DNA of 64,000 nt. Origin: Brachypodium distachyon. Its lineage: Eukaryota > Streptophyta > Magnoliopsida > Poales > Poaceae. The DNA is taken from NCBI RefSeq assembly GCF_000005505.3, contig NC_016134.3, positions 42,261,150-42,325,149 on the forward strand, read 5' to 3'. Every line of letters starts with the position of its first letter. The stretch's first letter is position 1. The notes beneath the pieces are model-generated. The model was not told the DNA's origin. It saw only the letters and a list, made by a program, of their open reading frames with translations, and made no database searches. This document shows positions 1 to 11,000 of this stretch, one piece after another. The position numbers were made by a program, and so were the translations under genes.

Positions 1-235
1 TTGTATTTCTGGTTGAAAAATCATGTTCGTCTACCACATGGAATTAAAGAGTGAGAGACAATTCTAAAAAAATGATGGCTTTTAAAGAGAAATTAAGACT
101 AGTTATAGTGTGATTTCATGGAATTTGAGATTGAATTCCTGTGGCTAATTCCGTGCCAACCAAACAAGTTGTTTTTGGAATTCAAAATGAATTCTACAAT
201 TCTATGCCCAAATGATGGGTGCCAAACGAGCTGTT
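1..235. repeat. MITE-like repeat end (truncated at window edge)
   Basis: AT-rich sequence with phrases such as GCCAACCAAAC and GCCAAACGAGC, which are typical of the ends of short grass DNA transposons. The other end lies outside the window, so neither the inverted repeat nor a target duplication can be checked. No coding potential is seen. Confidence 0.3.
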
Positions 236-256
236 AGTGAAAAAATCCTCAACTTT

Positions 257-1524
257 GAGAAAATTACTTAAAACCAACACATTTGGAGCATGTGTCTAGG
301 AAAACTATCTTTATTTAAAAAAAATCAAATTACCACCGTTTTTTGGGACACGGGTACTCCCGCGCACTGATTTCGCAGTTAAGTCCGTTTTGACGGTAAA
401 ACTGACAAGAGGTCACCTCGTGGTGCCAACGTGGAGCCACGATGGACAAATCGTCCACCTTGCCATCCCTTACCCGAGCCCTCCTCTCTCTCCCTTTTCT
501 TCTCCAATTCCGGCCAACTCTATAGCCCAACTCCGGCCGCTCCCCGTCGACCTCTAGGCCTCCCTGACCCCGCGCGTCGCCCTGCACCCTAACCCACAAC
601 GCCTGAACCCCGCGCATGCCCCAAGGCCCCCGCGCGAGGTCGACTTCCACGCCTCCGGCAGTGCGCCGCCGCTCCCCATTTGCCCAACCGAAGCCTCCCC
701 CGCTTCTGGCGCCAGGACGTCCGCCTCTCTTTTGCGAAGCCACCGACGCCCTCTCCCGAGCCCGTTGCTGCCCGGAGCGCCCCCGCGTCGTCGCTCCTCT
801 GCTGGTCGTGTAGCTCCAGGTTCGGTTCCCCCGACGCGCCGCCCCTCCTCCCTACGCGCGGCACGAGCCGCGGCGCACAAGTCCCCCTCCTCCCGAACGT
901 GGGGCACGAGCAGCGACGCACGAGCCGCCCCTCCTCCTGACGCGCGGCGCGAACAACTTCCTCCCGACGCACGGCACGAGCAGCGGCGCACGAGCCGCCC
1001 TCCTCCCTATGCGCGGCACGAGCAACGGCGCACGAGTCCCCCTCCTCCCGAAAGCGGGGCGCGAGCTGCGGCGCACGAGCAGCCCCTCCTCCAGACATGC
1101 GGCGAGCAGCGGCGCACGAGCCCCCCCCTCCTTCTGACGCGCGGCGGACGACCAGAGCGCCGCCGCGATGGGCAGGTCGAACAGCGTGCAGAGCTGCCCA
1201 TGTCCCATGCTCGGAGCGGCGGCGAAGACACGGATGGAGCCAGGCGCGCCGCCTGGAGCAGCTTGTCCACGGCCATGGGGGAGGTTTCTCCGGGACGAAT
1301 TCCACCGCAGGACAGCAAGTAGTCCACGTCCGCGGGGAATGGTTATAATTCGTTTTCTTTCTTTGCTGGCTGATGAGTGTTGATGTGGCGCCACGTTGGC
1401 TCCAAGAAGTGGGTCCCATTGTTAGATTTACCATCAATTTACGTTGAAAGATTACTGTTTGGAGTGACGGGTGTCCCCAAAATCGGTGTGATTTTTTTTT
1501 AAAGGTGGTTTACGTAATTTTCTC
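257..1524. mobile_element. Small non-autonomous Mutator-like element (MULE)
   Basis: The two ends are long imperfect inverted repeats. Both begin GAGAAAATTAC, and they stay alignable for roughly 130-150 bp, including the poly-A/ATC block and a CCAACGTGG block near 436 and 1392. They are flanked by CCTCAACTTT (247-256) and CCTAAACTTT (1525-1534), a near-perfect 9-10-bp target duplication. Long TIRs with a ~9-bp duplication are the established MULE signature. The interior (about 500-1330) is very GC-rich and contains a degenerate tandem repeat, but no transposase. This architecture resembles Pack-MULEs that acquire GC-rich sequence, although no donor gene is recognised. The long open frames here arise from GC richness and are not called as genes. 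Confidence 0.8.
850..1140. repeat. Degenerate GC-rich tandem repeat inside the MULE
   Basis: Units of roughly 45-55 bp recur about six times. Each contains variants of GGCACGAGCAGCGGCGCACGAG followed by a CCCTCCTCC tract, and copies differ by substitutions and small indels. The repeat is confined to the interior of the element at 257-1524. Confidence 0.65.
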
Positions 1525-1611
1525 CCTAAACTTTTTGCGACACTGATAACGAAGAAATTTATTGCTGCGGCAAGCGCAAATCCATGTCGCTCCCGAGATC
1601 GAGCTCAGCTC

Positions 1612-3368
1612 TCACTGTATGCCGGCGTAGTCGACGGCGCCGTAAGGCTGGAACCACTCGGCGAGGAGCCCCTTCTTCCTCCTCGGATCGCACCCCATAT
1701 CACGGCACAGCTCGTCGTTATACCAGACGTTCACCGCGCCCAAGCACGACCTCCTGAAATGCTCCCCGCCGCCGCCGCTCCTCCGGTAGTACCTCCCCCA
1801 CTCCGCCACGCTCCCCTCCATCCGCCTTACGCCGGGCAGCCGGAACGCGCCGTCCAGCAGCCGCGCCACCCACTTGGACATCATCTCGCACACGTAGATG
1901 TTGTTGAGCCCCTCCGCGTACCCGACCACCGCCATCTGCGGCACCCGCGGGTGCACGCAGTTCCGGTACAGCGGCACGGCGGCGTCGGGCGACCCGGCCA
2001 CGATCGCCTTCAGTCTGGGGGACGCGAACATGTCCCTCAGCTTCTGGTCGCCGCGGTACCCCGTGGCGAGGATTACCACGTCGGCCGGGATCTTCTTCAC
2101 GGTGCTCTCGCTCTCGCCACTGTTGTCGAGGAATTCCAGCCCGTCCCTGGAGAAGGTGAAGGGCGAGGCCGTAGGGAGCTTCCTGAAGACGATGCTGCCT
2201 TGCTTGACCTTGTCGTAGAAGCCGTCGGGGAGCATGGCGATGAGGCAGGAGGAGACGCAGCTCGCGAACCCGTGCCCGGGCTCCATGCCGTGCTCCCGCA
2301 TCGGGATCGCGCTCCGGTAGTACGCCCCTGTCACCGCGGACACCAGCCAGCCCAGAGGCGTGAGGAGCGTGGCCAGGAGGCGGGAGATGACCCCGGCGCC
2401 GGGCTTGGCGACCATGAGCTCCGCGAAGCGGTTCATGTAGAGGTAGCCGATGTTGAGCTTGCCCCAGATCTGCGTGTCGTGCAGCAGCCACTGCGGGTTC
2501 CTGCAGACCATCGTGCACGGCCGCTCCGCACCTGATTGATCCAGAGGCAGAGCAAGCAAGTAAAGGAAAGGATTCAACTTCAGCCAGCTAGCTAGCAGAA
2601 ATTAATGGCTGCGCCGTGTGCGATGTCTCTCCGTCTCTTTGAGTGATGAAGTGACTGACCGTTGGCGTCGGCGCAGTCGGCGGCAATGTCGAAGGCGGAC
2701 TTGCCGGAGCCGACGACGGCGACGCGCTTCCCCTTCAGCAGCGCGGCGGCGTCCGCGTGGCCCATGTCGGAGAGCTCCATGGAGTGCAGCACGCGCCCCT
2801 TGAACGCTTCCGGGCCACGCCCAGGCGGGAACGCCGGGACATTCGGCACGCCGCTGAACCTGCCCACGCACAGGATCAGGAAGTCAAACTCGCACACCTC
2901 AGTCGTCGTCTTCTCCGGCTCCGGCTCTCCATGGCAATGGCGCACGGTGAGGCGCCACACGCCCGTGCCGTCCCCAAACGCCTCGCCGTTGCCGTTCCAC
3001 CGGTCCCACCCGTCGGCGGCGTCCTCGCAGCCGCCGTCGCCGACGTGCTCGGCGGAGACGACGGTGCTCCGGAATCTGACGCGCTCGAGGACGCCGAAGC
3101 GGCGCGCGTAGACGGCGAGGTAGGCGGCGACCTGGGCGCTGCGCGGGTACGCGTCCGTGGACTCCGGCCAGGGGAAGTCGGAGAAGCGGTAGACGGCGGC
3201 CGGCGACTGGAGGCGCGTGGAGGCGAGCGTGCGCGTCCAGAGCCCGCCCACGGCGGCGCCGGCCTCGAAGACGACGGGGCGGAAGCCGCGCGCGAGGAGG
3301 TGCTTGCAGACCGCGAGGCCGCTCGTGCCGGCGCCCACGATGGCCACCCTCTTCGCCCTCTGATCCAT
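1612..3368 (-). CDS. FMO1-like flavin-containing monooxygenase
   Basis: Class B flavin monooxygenase that should use FAD, NADPH and O2 to oxygenate a soft nucleophile. Exon 1 is 3368-2660 and exon 2 is 2531-1612, joined at a clean GT/AG pair in phase 1 to give 542 aa. Visible motifs are the FAD-binding GAGTSG at residues 12-17, the FMO signature FKGRVLHSMEL near 189-199, the NADPH-binding GSGKSA near 220-225, and LATGY in exon 2. The conserved stretches CTMV.R..QW and the YGAVDY C-terminus fit the plant FMO1 group, whose Arabidopsis member makes N-hydroxypipecolic acid in systemic immunity. That specific substrate is an inference. Length matches the family and no lesion is seen. The start is the first Met directly before the Rossmann strand. 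A YUCCA assignment is less likely given the C-terminal motifs. Confidence 0.9.
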
Positions 3369-5075
3369 TTCGAGCGATCGATCGGCCGGTCAGCGCAGCC
3401 GGGTGATGTTTCTTGGATTGTGATCTACTAGCAATTCTCAAGGTTAATCCAAAGAAGTACTGCTGCTAATATTCCGATTATTATATGCAAGTGGCTGGGC
3501 GCGGATCATGTGCGGCATTTTTTAATCGGAAAATTTGTTGCTTCGATATGGTTCGGTTCGGGCAATGTGCAGTGCCGTTCGATCTTGGCTGCTTCATGGT
3601 CATGGCTTTTTCTTAACCTCATGGTCATGGCTTTACCCTATCAACGTGGTCCAAGAGGCTACTTGGGAGAGGGATTGTACTAGTGAGCTCATGGATACTA
3701 GTTGGGCGAGACTATTTTCTCATGTCAAATTGTCAACTATCTTAGCCTCTAAGATTTGTATTAGTATACGTGCAGATTATTTTTTCAAGCTAAGAATTGT
3801 GCTAGATCTCTCTGGATTTATAAGTCTAGCTCTGCTATTCCGCAGCCCGCAACCGGTTGCAGATTATAACTACTCTTTATAAGTCATCCGCGTGTTCAAA
3901 TATCACCAATTTAACTAACAAAATATAAGTTATAAAGAGGTAATATTATTGTAGACTCTCTTGGTTATAAAAAGATTTCAATATCGTCCAACGGTATACT
4001 TCGACGTCAACAAAGGTAATCCAACTTTTGAGTATACAAAGATAGAAAAGTAAGAATTGTCATATTTAAGAAATTCTTGGAGCCCGAACTAACGGCTTTG
4101 GAGTTTTTTCTCAGAGGAGGGGTTTCGAGATTGCTGCCTCCTGGGAATGATAAGGAGATTCACCCACTATCTTGTAAGGATAAAAAAGTTTGAGGGATGA
4201 AAATGTTAAAATGTATCGGTGGCTGACTGGCTGCCGTGGCTGGTGCCTGCGAGTGCGAGTCCGCGACCTGGGAGACGGGGAGGGGCTGAGCAGATGGATG
4301 AATCCTGGTCGTTGTTTCTAATTCGACGACCTAGAATCACTTGGAAGGCTCCGGGTGTATAGAACTAGAAGTCCAAAACTCTCTTCTCCTTCTCACCGTG
4401 CCCTACAGTCGTCCCCGTGCTGACGTGTTGTAACCACGCGTCGTCGCCTCTTACGCGCGTCACCGGTTTGCCGCCATCGCCATTCCATTCGTGCTGTCTC
4501 CATCCCGGCGGAAGTCTTTGGCCATTGGGTTTTGAGGTATGAGGTTGTTCCCATCCAGCGATTTGTTCAATCCCACCGACCTTCACCATTTCTGGATCCA
4601 CCCCAGGCGCCCGCGCGCCTGCTTGTGCCGAAGCGGCGGTCGCCAGAGTTTACAGAACGCGAGACTAGTTCAATGCTGCCGCTTGTTGATTTCCAATTGG
4701 GGAACTAGGTATAGCAACGGGGTGTGTTTTTGGATGTTTCGCTGGATACATGGGCGAACGACAATTTTGTTTTGAGCTAGGGCGAACTAATATCCATACA
4801 CATAATATTTAATATTTATTTATGGTCGCAACAATGTATTTTGATGTATTTTTTTAGGTTTTTAATAATTTGTGTGACATTGTATTTCTCAACATTTAAT
4901 ATTTGAATAGGTAAATTTGTATTGATTTTGGGAATCAATTTAATATTTACGAGTGCTCATAACAAGGCGACTACAATAAGTCTCATAGAAATACACATCA
5001 CTAGCAAATATTATAGTTATATCTTTGTGCTACGTATCTTTGGTAATCTAATATTTCATACAAGGCTATAACAAA
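3369..5075. other. Gene-free interval upstream of the FMO gene
   Basis: Promoter side of the FMO gene, then AT-rich DNA. Short ORFs (for example 3535-3882 and 4365-4601) have no recognisable domains or splice context. The part around 4300-4750 is GC-richer and may be an old repeat, but no termini are found. Confidence 0.5.
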
Positions 5076-5610
5076 TCTATATAATCTATAAAGTTGATCT
5101 CCACTATCTTCATTAAATGTTTGCAAACTTGACATGTAAGGTGCCCACCTCACCATTCATCCACATCCCCACTAAGGTGCATTTAGTGTTTGTAAATTAC
5201 ACATGCAAGGTGTCCACCTCACCATCCACATCATGCACATAATGCAAGCCGACAATCAATTCATTTTGGTGGCACCTTATACAATTCAAATTTTTATCAT
5301 CTAAGGCTTTTCACCCACATGACCATCCACATCATGCACGTCATGCAACCCGACAAACAATTCATTTTGGTGGCACCTTATACAATTCAATTTTTTATCA
5401 GACTTTTCACTTAAAAATGTCACAAGTACCATGGTTCTAGAATATTCATATTTCTTTTACATTTGATCATTTTATTATCATCATATTTCTTCTGAATTTG
5501 ATCATTTTATTATGTGTTCGTAACATCAATTTTGGCTACAAATATGCTCATCATGCAACTACAAATATGCAAATATAATTTTCCGCGGCAACGCGCGAGG
5601 AATCACCTAG
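5076..5610 (+). mobile_element. Short non-autonomous Helitron
   Basis: The 5' end is TCTATATAATCTATAAAG, preceded by A at 5075. The 3' end is a GC hairpin (CCGCGGCAACGCGCGAGG, 5583-5600) ten bases before CTAG (5607-5610), followed by T at 5611. TC at the start, hairpin plus CTRR at the end, and insertion between A and T with no target duplication are the established Helitron hallmarks. No Rep/helicase is encoded, so it would depend on another element. The interior contains a direct repeat of about 110 bp (see 5225-5400). Confidence 0.75.
5225..5400. repeat. Internal direct repeat within the Helitron
   Basis: Two copies of a block running from the CCATCCACATCATGCAC motif through GGTGGCACCTTATACAATTC. 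They start near 5223 and 5322, are spaced about 100 bp apart, and differ by a few substitutions. Confidence 0.6.
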
Positions 5611-6851
5611 TACATATGGATTGTCAACTTAGGTTTTTATAACTGTTAATCTGTAGTTATACGTTTTATTCTAGAAACATCTCCGTACTTACAAAAAAAA
5701 GATCAAGTAGATATGTGACATAGCAAACCAGATTATTCTCAGTTAACAATAGTATAAAAAATATAAAATAATAAATGTATTGTGTATAAAATAATTGGAC
5801 CGGGCTGGCCCGAGGCCCGCCTATGCCGTGTCAGGGCTACAACCTCAGGCCCTCAGGCCGGCCCGGACACGAACCGTTTATCTATTTTCTTTTTTTTAAA
5901 TTAATACATTTGGCCATTGACTTTTTTAATTCTGATCCAACCTAACTCATTTTTACATTTGGTCCTTTGACCCAAATCTAACATTTCTTTTACTTTTTTT
6001 TACCTTAGGCCTGAGGGGGCTTGACGGGCCGTTGGCCACCTATATTTTGGCCCATCCCGGTGCCGGGCGCCCCGCCCACCCTCGCTCCGTCCCTCATCTT
6101 CCTCCTCGCGCGAGCGCCGCCACCCCTCCCTCCCCATCCCGCTGCCGGGCGCCGCAGACCCCTGCCTCGTCTCCTCCACCGTAGGTATCTATCTCCCATT
6201 CGATTCTCTCGGTCCCGACCTCCCATCACCCCACGAGGCCCCTTCAGTTCCCCGTCATAATCTTCCCCAATTCGTAACTGAGGCAAAAATCAAGGTAGGG
6301 AGGCCGCCCTACCTTGCTCTACCGGGTCCTCCGCCCGTGGCTGGATGAATGGGTTTTGGGGGGAGAAAATGTTGAGGGGAGTTAGAATAATCAATTTTGT
6401 TTGCCAATGCTAATGTGTGTACGGACCGCTGTAGCTCCTCCCTGTTACAGTACCCGCTAGATCGTAATTCATCGGTTACTTGATAGGCCTGAAATTCCCA
6501 GTCCCTAGTAGATAGAGGAAGCCATTTGTTTGTTTTTATATTGTAGTGTTCAATGTTTTGTCATTTGTGCTCCGTACTTAAACATCACTAGCATGTTCCG
6601 GATAACAGCATAAGCAACGGATGTGTGAATGTGTGATTGTGTAGTGTGTATTAAATTTTGCCTGAAAAATGCACAACAAATGTAGGCAAAATTACAGGAA
6701 TTAAGTGGCACAAGTGAACCTGTCAAAGTGGCAGGTTGGTATGTCTTGGTAACTTGTTGGCTGAATTGTAGTTCTGTACTGACTACTTTGCAAATTCATC
6801 ACTGATGTGTAGATATTTGAATCCAGGTTGATTAGCTGCATTCCTGCACAG
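5611..6851. other. Promoter and probable 5' UTR exon/intron of the downstream gene
   Basis: 5800-6050 contains GGCCCG-rich, repeat-like sequence. From about 6060 a GC/pyrimidine-rich stretch looks like a grass 5' UTR. A good donor (CAAG|GTAGGG) lies at 6294/6295 and an acceptor (CACAG) ends at 6851, five bases before the ATG at 6857. This suggests a non-coding first exon ending at 6294 and a 557-bp leader intron. This is inference, since the transcription start cannot be seen. Confidence 0.45.
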
Positions 6852-6856
6852 GTACC

Positions 6857-8049
6857 ATGCCTGCTGGTGACAACCCACACTCGATCTCAGAGAAAAAGGC
6901 AGCATTGAGGGAGTCACCCAAACAATCTAAAAGTGCTGTTATTCAGCAAGACATAACTTCTTCTTTTCCTAAAGACAAAGCTGCTGAGAGTGTTGGCATC
7001 AAGAGGCCACAGTTTAATGGTGCCTTGACTCCAGCCAACCATCATATGCCAGGAAATCCAGGGACAAATGGACATCTTGTATACGTGCGCAGGAGGCATG
7101 AAACTGATCAAAGCAAAGGTGGCACTTCTGTAAGTGCAGAAACTTTCACTTCTCTAAGCTCAAAGAAACCTGTTCTAGGTGGATTGCAGGAAGAAAGTTT
7201 GAATCATCAGAACAGTGTGCCTCGTACTCAACCAGCTCCTGTTTCTGCGTCCCCTGCTGCGGCTGCTACTGTTCCTGCTTTGCCGTCTGGAAATTTGCCG
7301 GGTCACTTTTCTTTTGGGAAACAATCTCAAGAGAAGGTTACTGTTCATCCGAGTATTGTTGTGACTGCCAGCCCACCACATCGCAATGTTGTGTCTGCTG
7401 CAATGCCTCGGAATGTTACAGCTACTAATATAGCACCTACTAATGTTGCGGCCACTAGCACAGCATCCCGCGAGGCTGTAGCTACTACTGCAGCACGTAA
7501 TCCACCAGATTTGCAAAGATCAACCAATGAAGATAGGAAAGAGAGGTTTATTCGGCTGCAGGCATTCTTGAGAAATAATGAGCAATCGGGCCAAGATGAA
7601 TATATCCGCAGTAAGATTTCCTATCTTATGTCACAAAAGCTTACTGCTACTGTTGTCTAATATAAATTGTGTCCTTTGGCTAAACTGTAGTTCTACGGTC
7701 TTTGTCATCGGTTGACCGGAGGAAGCATGCCATTGAGCTAGAGAAACGAGCAGTCAATCTTTTGATCGAAGAAGGTATTCTTCAATCCCTTTTTCTGCTA
7801 TATTAAACTTGCATTTGAACAACTGCTTCAGTTTATACTTATTTCGCATATCGATCAACATGAATCTGTTTACGGAAGCTTGAGAATTTGCTTTACTTAT
7901 TATTTTTGTTCCCTTCAGGGAAGGAGCTGCAGAAGATGAAAGCTCTGAATGTACTTGGCAAGCTTCCGTCCACCGAGCATCTATCACTACCAACTCAGCC
8001 CACTTTTGCGATGCGCTTGCCGTTCGAGCCATTCCCAGCCCGTCGTTGA
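6857..8049 (+). CDS. Conserved plant protein of unknown function
   Basis: Coding exons are 6857-7610, 7691-7774 and 7919-8049, all bounded by GT-AG and phase-consistent (total 322 aa). I do not recognise the family by name. Residues 1-230 are low-complexity, rich in Ser, Pro, Ala, Thr and Asn, with a run of T-N-V/I-A repeats around 195-215, so they are probably disordered. Residues from about 231 (starting RFIRLQAFLR) to about 300 are charged and helical, continuing through LRSLSSVDRRKHAIELEKRA in exon 2 and KELQKMKALNVLG in exon 3. This density of charged heptads suggests a conserved C-terminal helical or coiled-coil domain. No signal peptide, TM segment or catalytic motif is visible. The sensible continuation of the C-terminal helix across both introns supports a real gene. 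Confidence 0.75.
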
Positions 8050-11000
8050 AAAGAGAGGGAAATCAGATTTGCCACCGCATAATAAGTGCTTAGAGACTTT
8101 CTCATAAATGCTGCAACATGGTCAATATATTTTGCCTTCGCAGGAATAAGCTGTTCATGCATATCTCCTAGACATGATGCTAGCTCAACTGCCATGCACT
8201 CAGTGCACCAAATCCACATAATTTTGCTGCGGTTTGTGCAAGTTTCCTATGAAGAAGGGATGGGTCTGCTTTTAAAAAGCTAACAAGGGATGTATCTAAT
8301 GTACTCTGAAGATAACTGCTTAGTGTGCTATGCGAGACCATTGCCAAATTGATTTGAACATGGGGGCATGTGGTTCACAAACTTCCCTAGTCTCTCTGTC
8401 CAGTATATTCAACTAGTCGCTGTGCTGCACTGACGTAGACTAGCAGTATTGTTTCTTTGTGTCTGCTGTATCTCCTCTTGTTTAATTGCACGGGGACATC
8501 AAGGTACGAATTGTGGCAGCAAAAAGAGAGAAAAAAAGTGCTGGTAATTTGACCAAGATGCTTCATTATTGATGCTTATACATATATACCTACCGATGAC
8601 GACACCCATGATTAAGAAAGGATTATCACTTAATAATGGATCGGGACATGCATGCTCCCTCCTAACCAGCACATTATATTTATGCAAGAGTAGCATGCTA
8701 CAGATCCGTGCAATCGTGCGTGGCAAATAAAAAGCAGTAACATTTAGCACAGAAAATTACTCATGGATACAATACTCAGCCATCCATACGCGTGAATTGT
8801 TTTCCAGAATTTTTTAAACACGATATTTTGTTTTCTTGGAGTTGTATTTGGCCTTCTTTATCTTGCCGTCACTAGGTTCTTTGGACCAGAACTTCCAACT
8901 GATATAGAGAAGTGCCACCATCTAATGAAGTTCACATAATGCCTTCTGGGAATGATCATGGAGATCTGAACTTCCATATCCTGCCTTCATTTATTGCCAG
9001 CTCTCAACTTTGGCACTTACTAATTTCAGTGGCCTGAATTGAACACTGATTTGAGCATTGCCGTCATCACATACATAAGACTTCATGGCATCGATACCAT
9101 CAAGAAAGTCGAACTAACTTCCAAGCATACCATATCACCATTCCTCCTGCCTAGCAAGGAGGAAGAGACTTTTTTTTTGAAGGGCAAGAAGGAAGAGACT
9201 TTCAGCAGCTGTTGGTTTCAGAGTTCCATTCACTCGACCATGGCCGATGAGCTAGCTCCACCATATGGATACTGTTCCTCTGGTACACAGAGCAAAACTA
9301 AAATTATAATCATGTACAAATCACCTCTCTTGACTCAGAATATCCAAATCCTCAGAGTTCTATGCAGTTCAGGTACAGTTTCCAGATTTCGATTCCAGCT
9401 TAGTTGTCAGATTCTAAAGAATCCGATTGCGTGCAGCACTGTTGCATGTCTCAATTAATAATGCAATCCAGCAAGTTTTTTATCTGAATAACCGATCCCA
9501 CCAGTTGTGAGTAAAGTCTTTCCTTCAGTGCCTGTTCAGAGCAAAACTGTCTTGTGAGAATTGCTCAGGTCAGATGTTGTACAACGTTATATAACAACTG
9601 CAAGGAAATGCACAGGAAAATGTTAAAGAAGTGATGCAGCCTCTGAAAAGATGACACAAGAAAATGCAATAAAAGCCATGGAATGCAAATCATTCACGCA
9701 AAGCTCGTTATTTTGCTAAGTAGCGATGGCACTAATATTAGTTTTACATGTTCCGATGCCAAGATTGGATCCGTGTTGGTGGTGACTCCTTCGTGGGCCC
9801 CACACATTATGTGGCCCTCGAATCAGGACCCGCTCACTGGAGAATTTTAACAACCAAACCGGTATCTGATTGGCGGGGAATTAAGAAGACCTCTCCATAG
9901 CTGGTGGAGAGGTGCTGAAGGTGTTGGCATGCCACTAAAGAAAACCCAAAGCTTTTGGTCAAATATGAGACAAGTAGCAATTGATCTATTTGGGATGGGC
10001 TCTAGGGTAGTGACTGAACCAATAAATAAATGGGAAAGCAAGCAAGAGAAAGTGGGCACTGCATTTGTATTCATTGGAGTGATGTCAGGGCAACTCGCTG
10101 ATGAGCATTTGTGGCGCCTTTGTACTTTATCTTTGATGTCATCCTCAAACTAGTGTCTTCTCATATTGATCCAAGCAATGTACACCTCTCTATGCAGTTG
10201 CAAACGAATGCTGACATAAATAAGTACATGTGGCCTGGCACTAGAAAACACATTAGCTCAGTAGGATGCAAAATGTGAAAGGGTGTGCTTTCGTTCTCCT
10301 GACGCGATTATGATTAAATCAAAATAATAAACAAACTAAGCTAGTATAATATTTATTTCTGATTTAATCTTAGATCTTGGTTTTCAAGAAAATTGCACTT
10401 AAGCACATTCCAAATGTAAAAGGGAGGAGAAAGCTTCAAAAAATTACAAATTGCACCAGTTGTATTGTGTTACCTGTGTTGCCTTGCCAAGAGGCATCAA
10501 GATTCCTGGACATGTCATGGAATAATGAATCAAAGCAGTATTCTAATGCCTTCCTGTCTGATCAGGGTGATCATGGGAGGAATCAAGCAAACTGCAGTTA
10601 GTAATTTTAGTAAGTTAACAAATTAATATCCTGACAATCTTTAAGGCCCTTACCAAAAGGAAACAGCCTTGGGAATAAAAATCTATTGCTCTAAGCGTAA
10701 TGAAGCTTTCAAATTGGACTTTGGTATTGGAGATCACATGTATCTCCACCTAAACCACCATTATTTAGATAGTTAATTGATCCTTGTTTTGAACAACTTC
10801 CTAACTTTTAATATTCCCAAGTAAACAACCATAGAAAATTGAGGAAGGTAAAGATCTAACAAGAAAAATATGATTAAACTAAAGCACTAACCAATCCCAA
10901 ATAGATACGTAAGCAGCCGTACATATGTAGCTTTACGAGATGCAATCCTGGGAACAAGCAGTCTATTTAATTAAGCAAGTGCATCTGTGATCTCTAGAGA

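Noticed and set aside
554..1437. Long GC-rich ORFs on both strands near the left edge
   Set aside because: They overlap in several frames within a tandem repeat inside a transposon and have biased Ala/Arg/Pro composition with no domain.
1718..2535. Long open frames opposite or out of frame with the FMO gene
   Set aside because: High GC third positions keep shadow frames open. Only the minus frame with FMO motifs is conserved-looking.
9039..9458. 139-codon ORF in the intergenic region
   Set aside because: No domain, no splice or promoter context, and AT-rich codon use unlike neighbouring genes.
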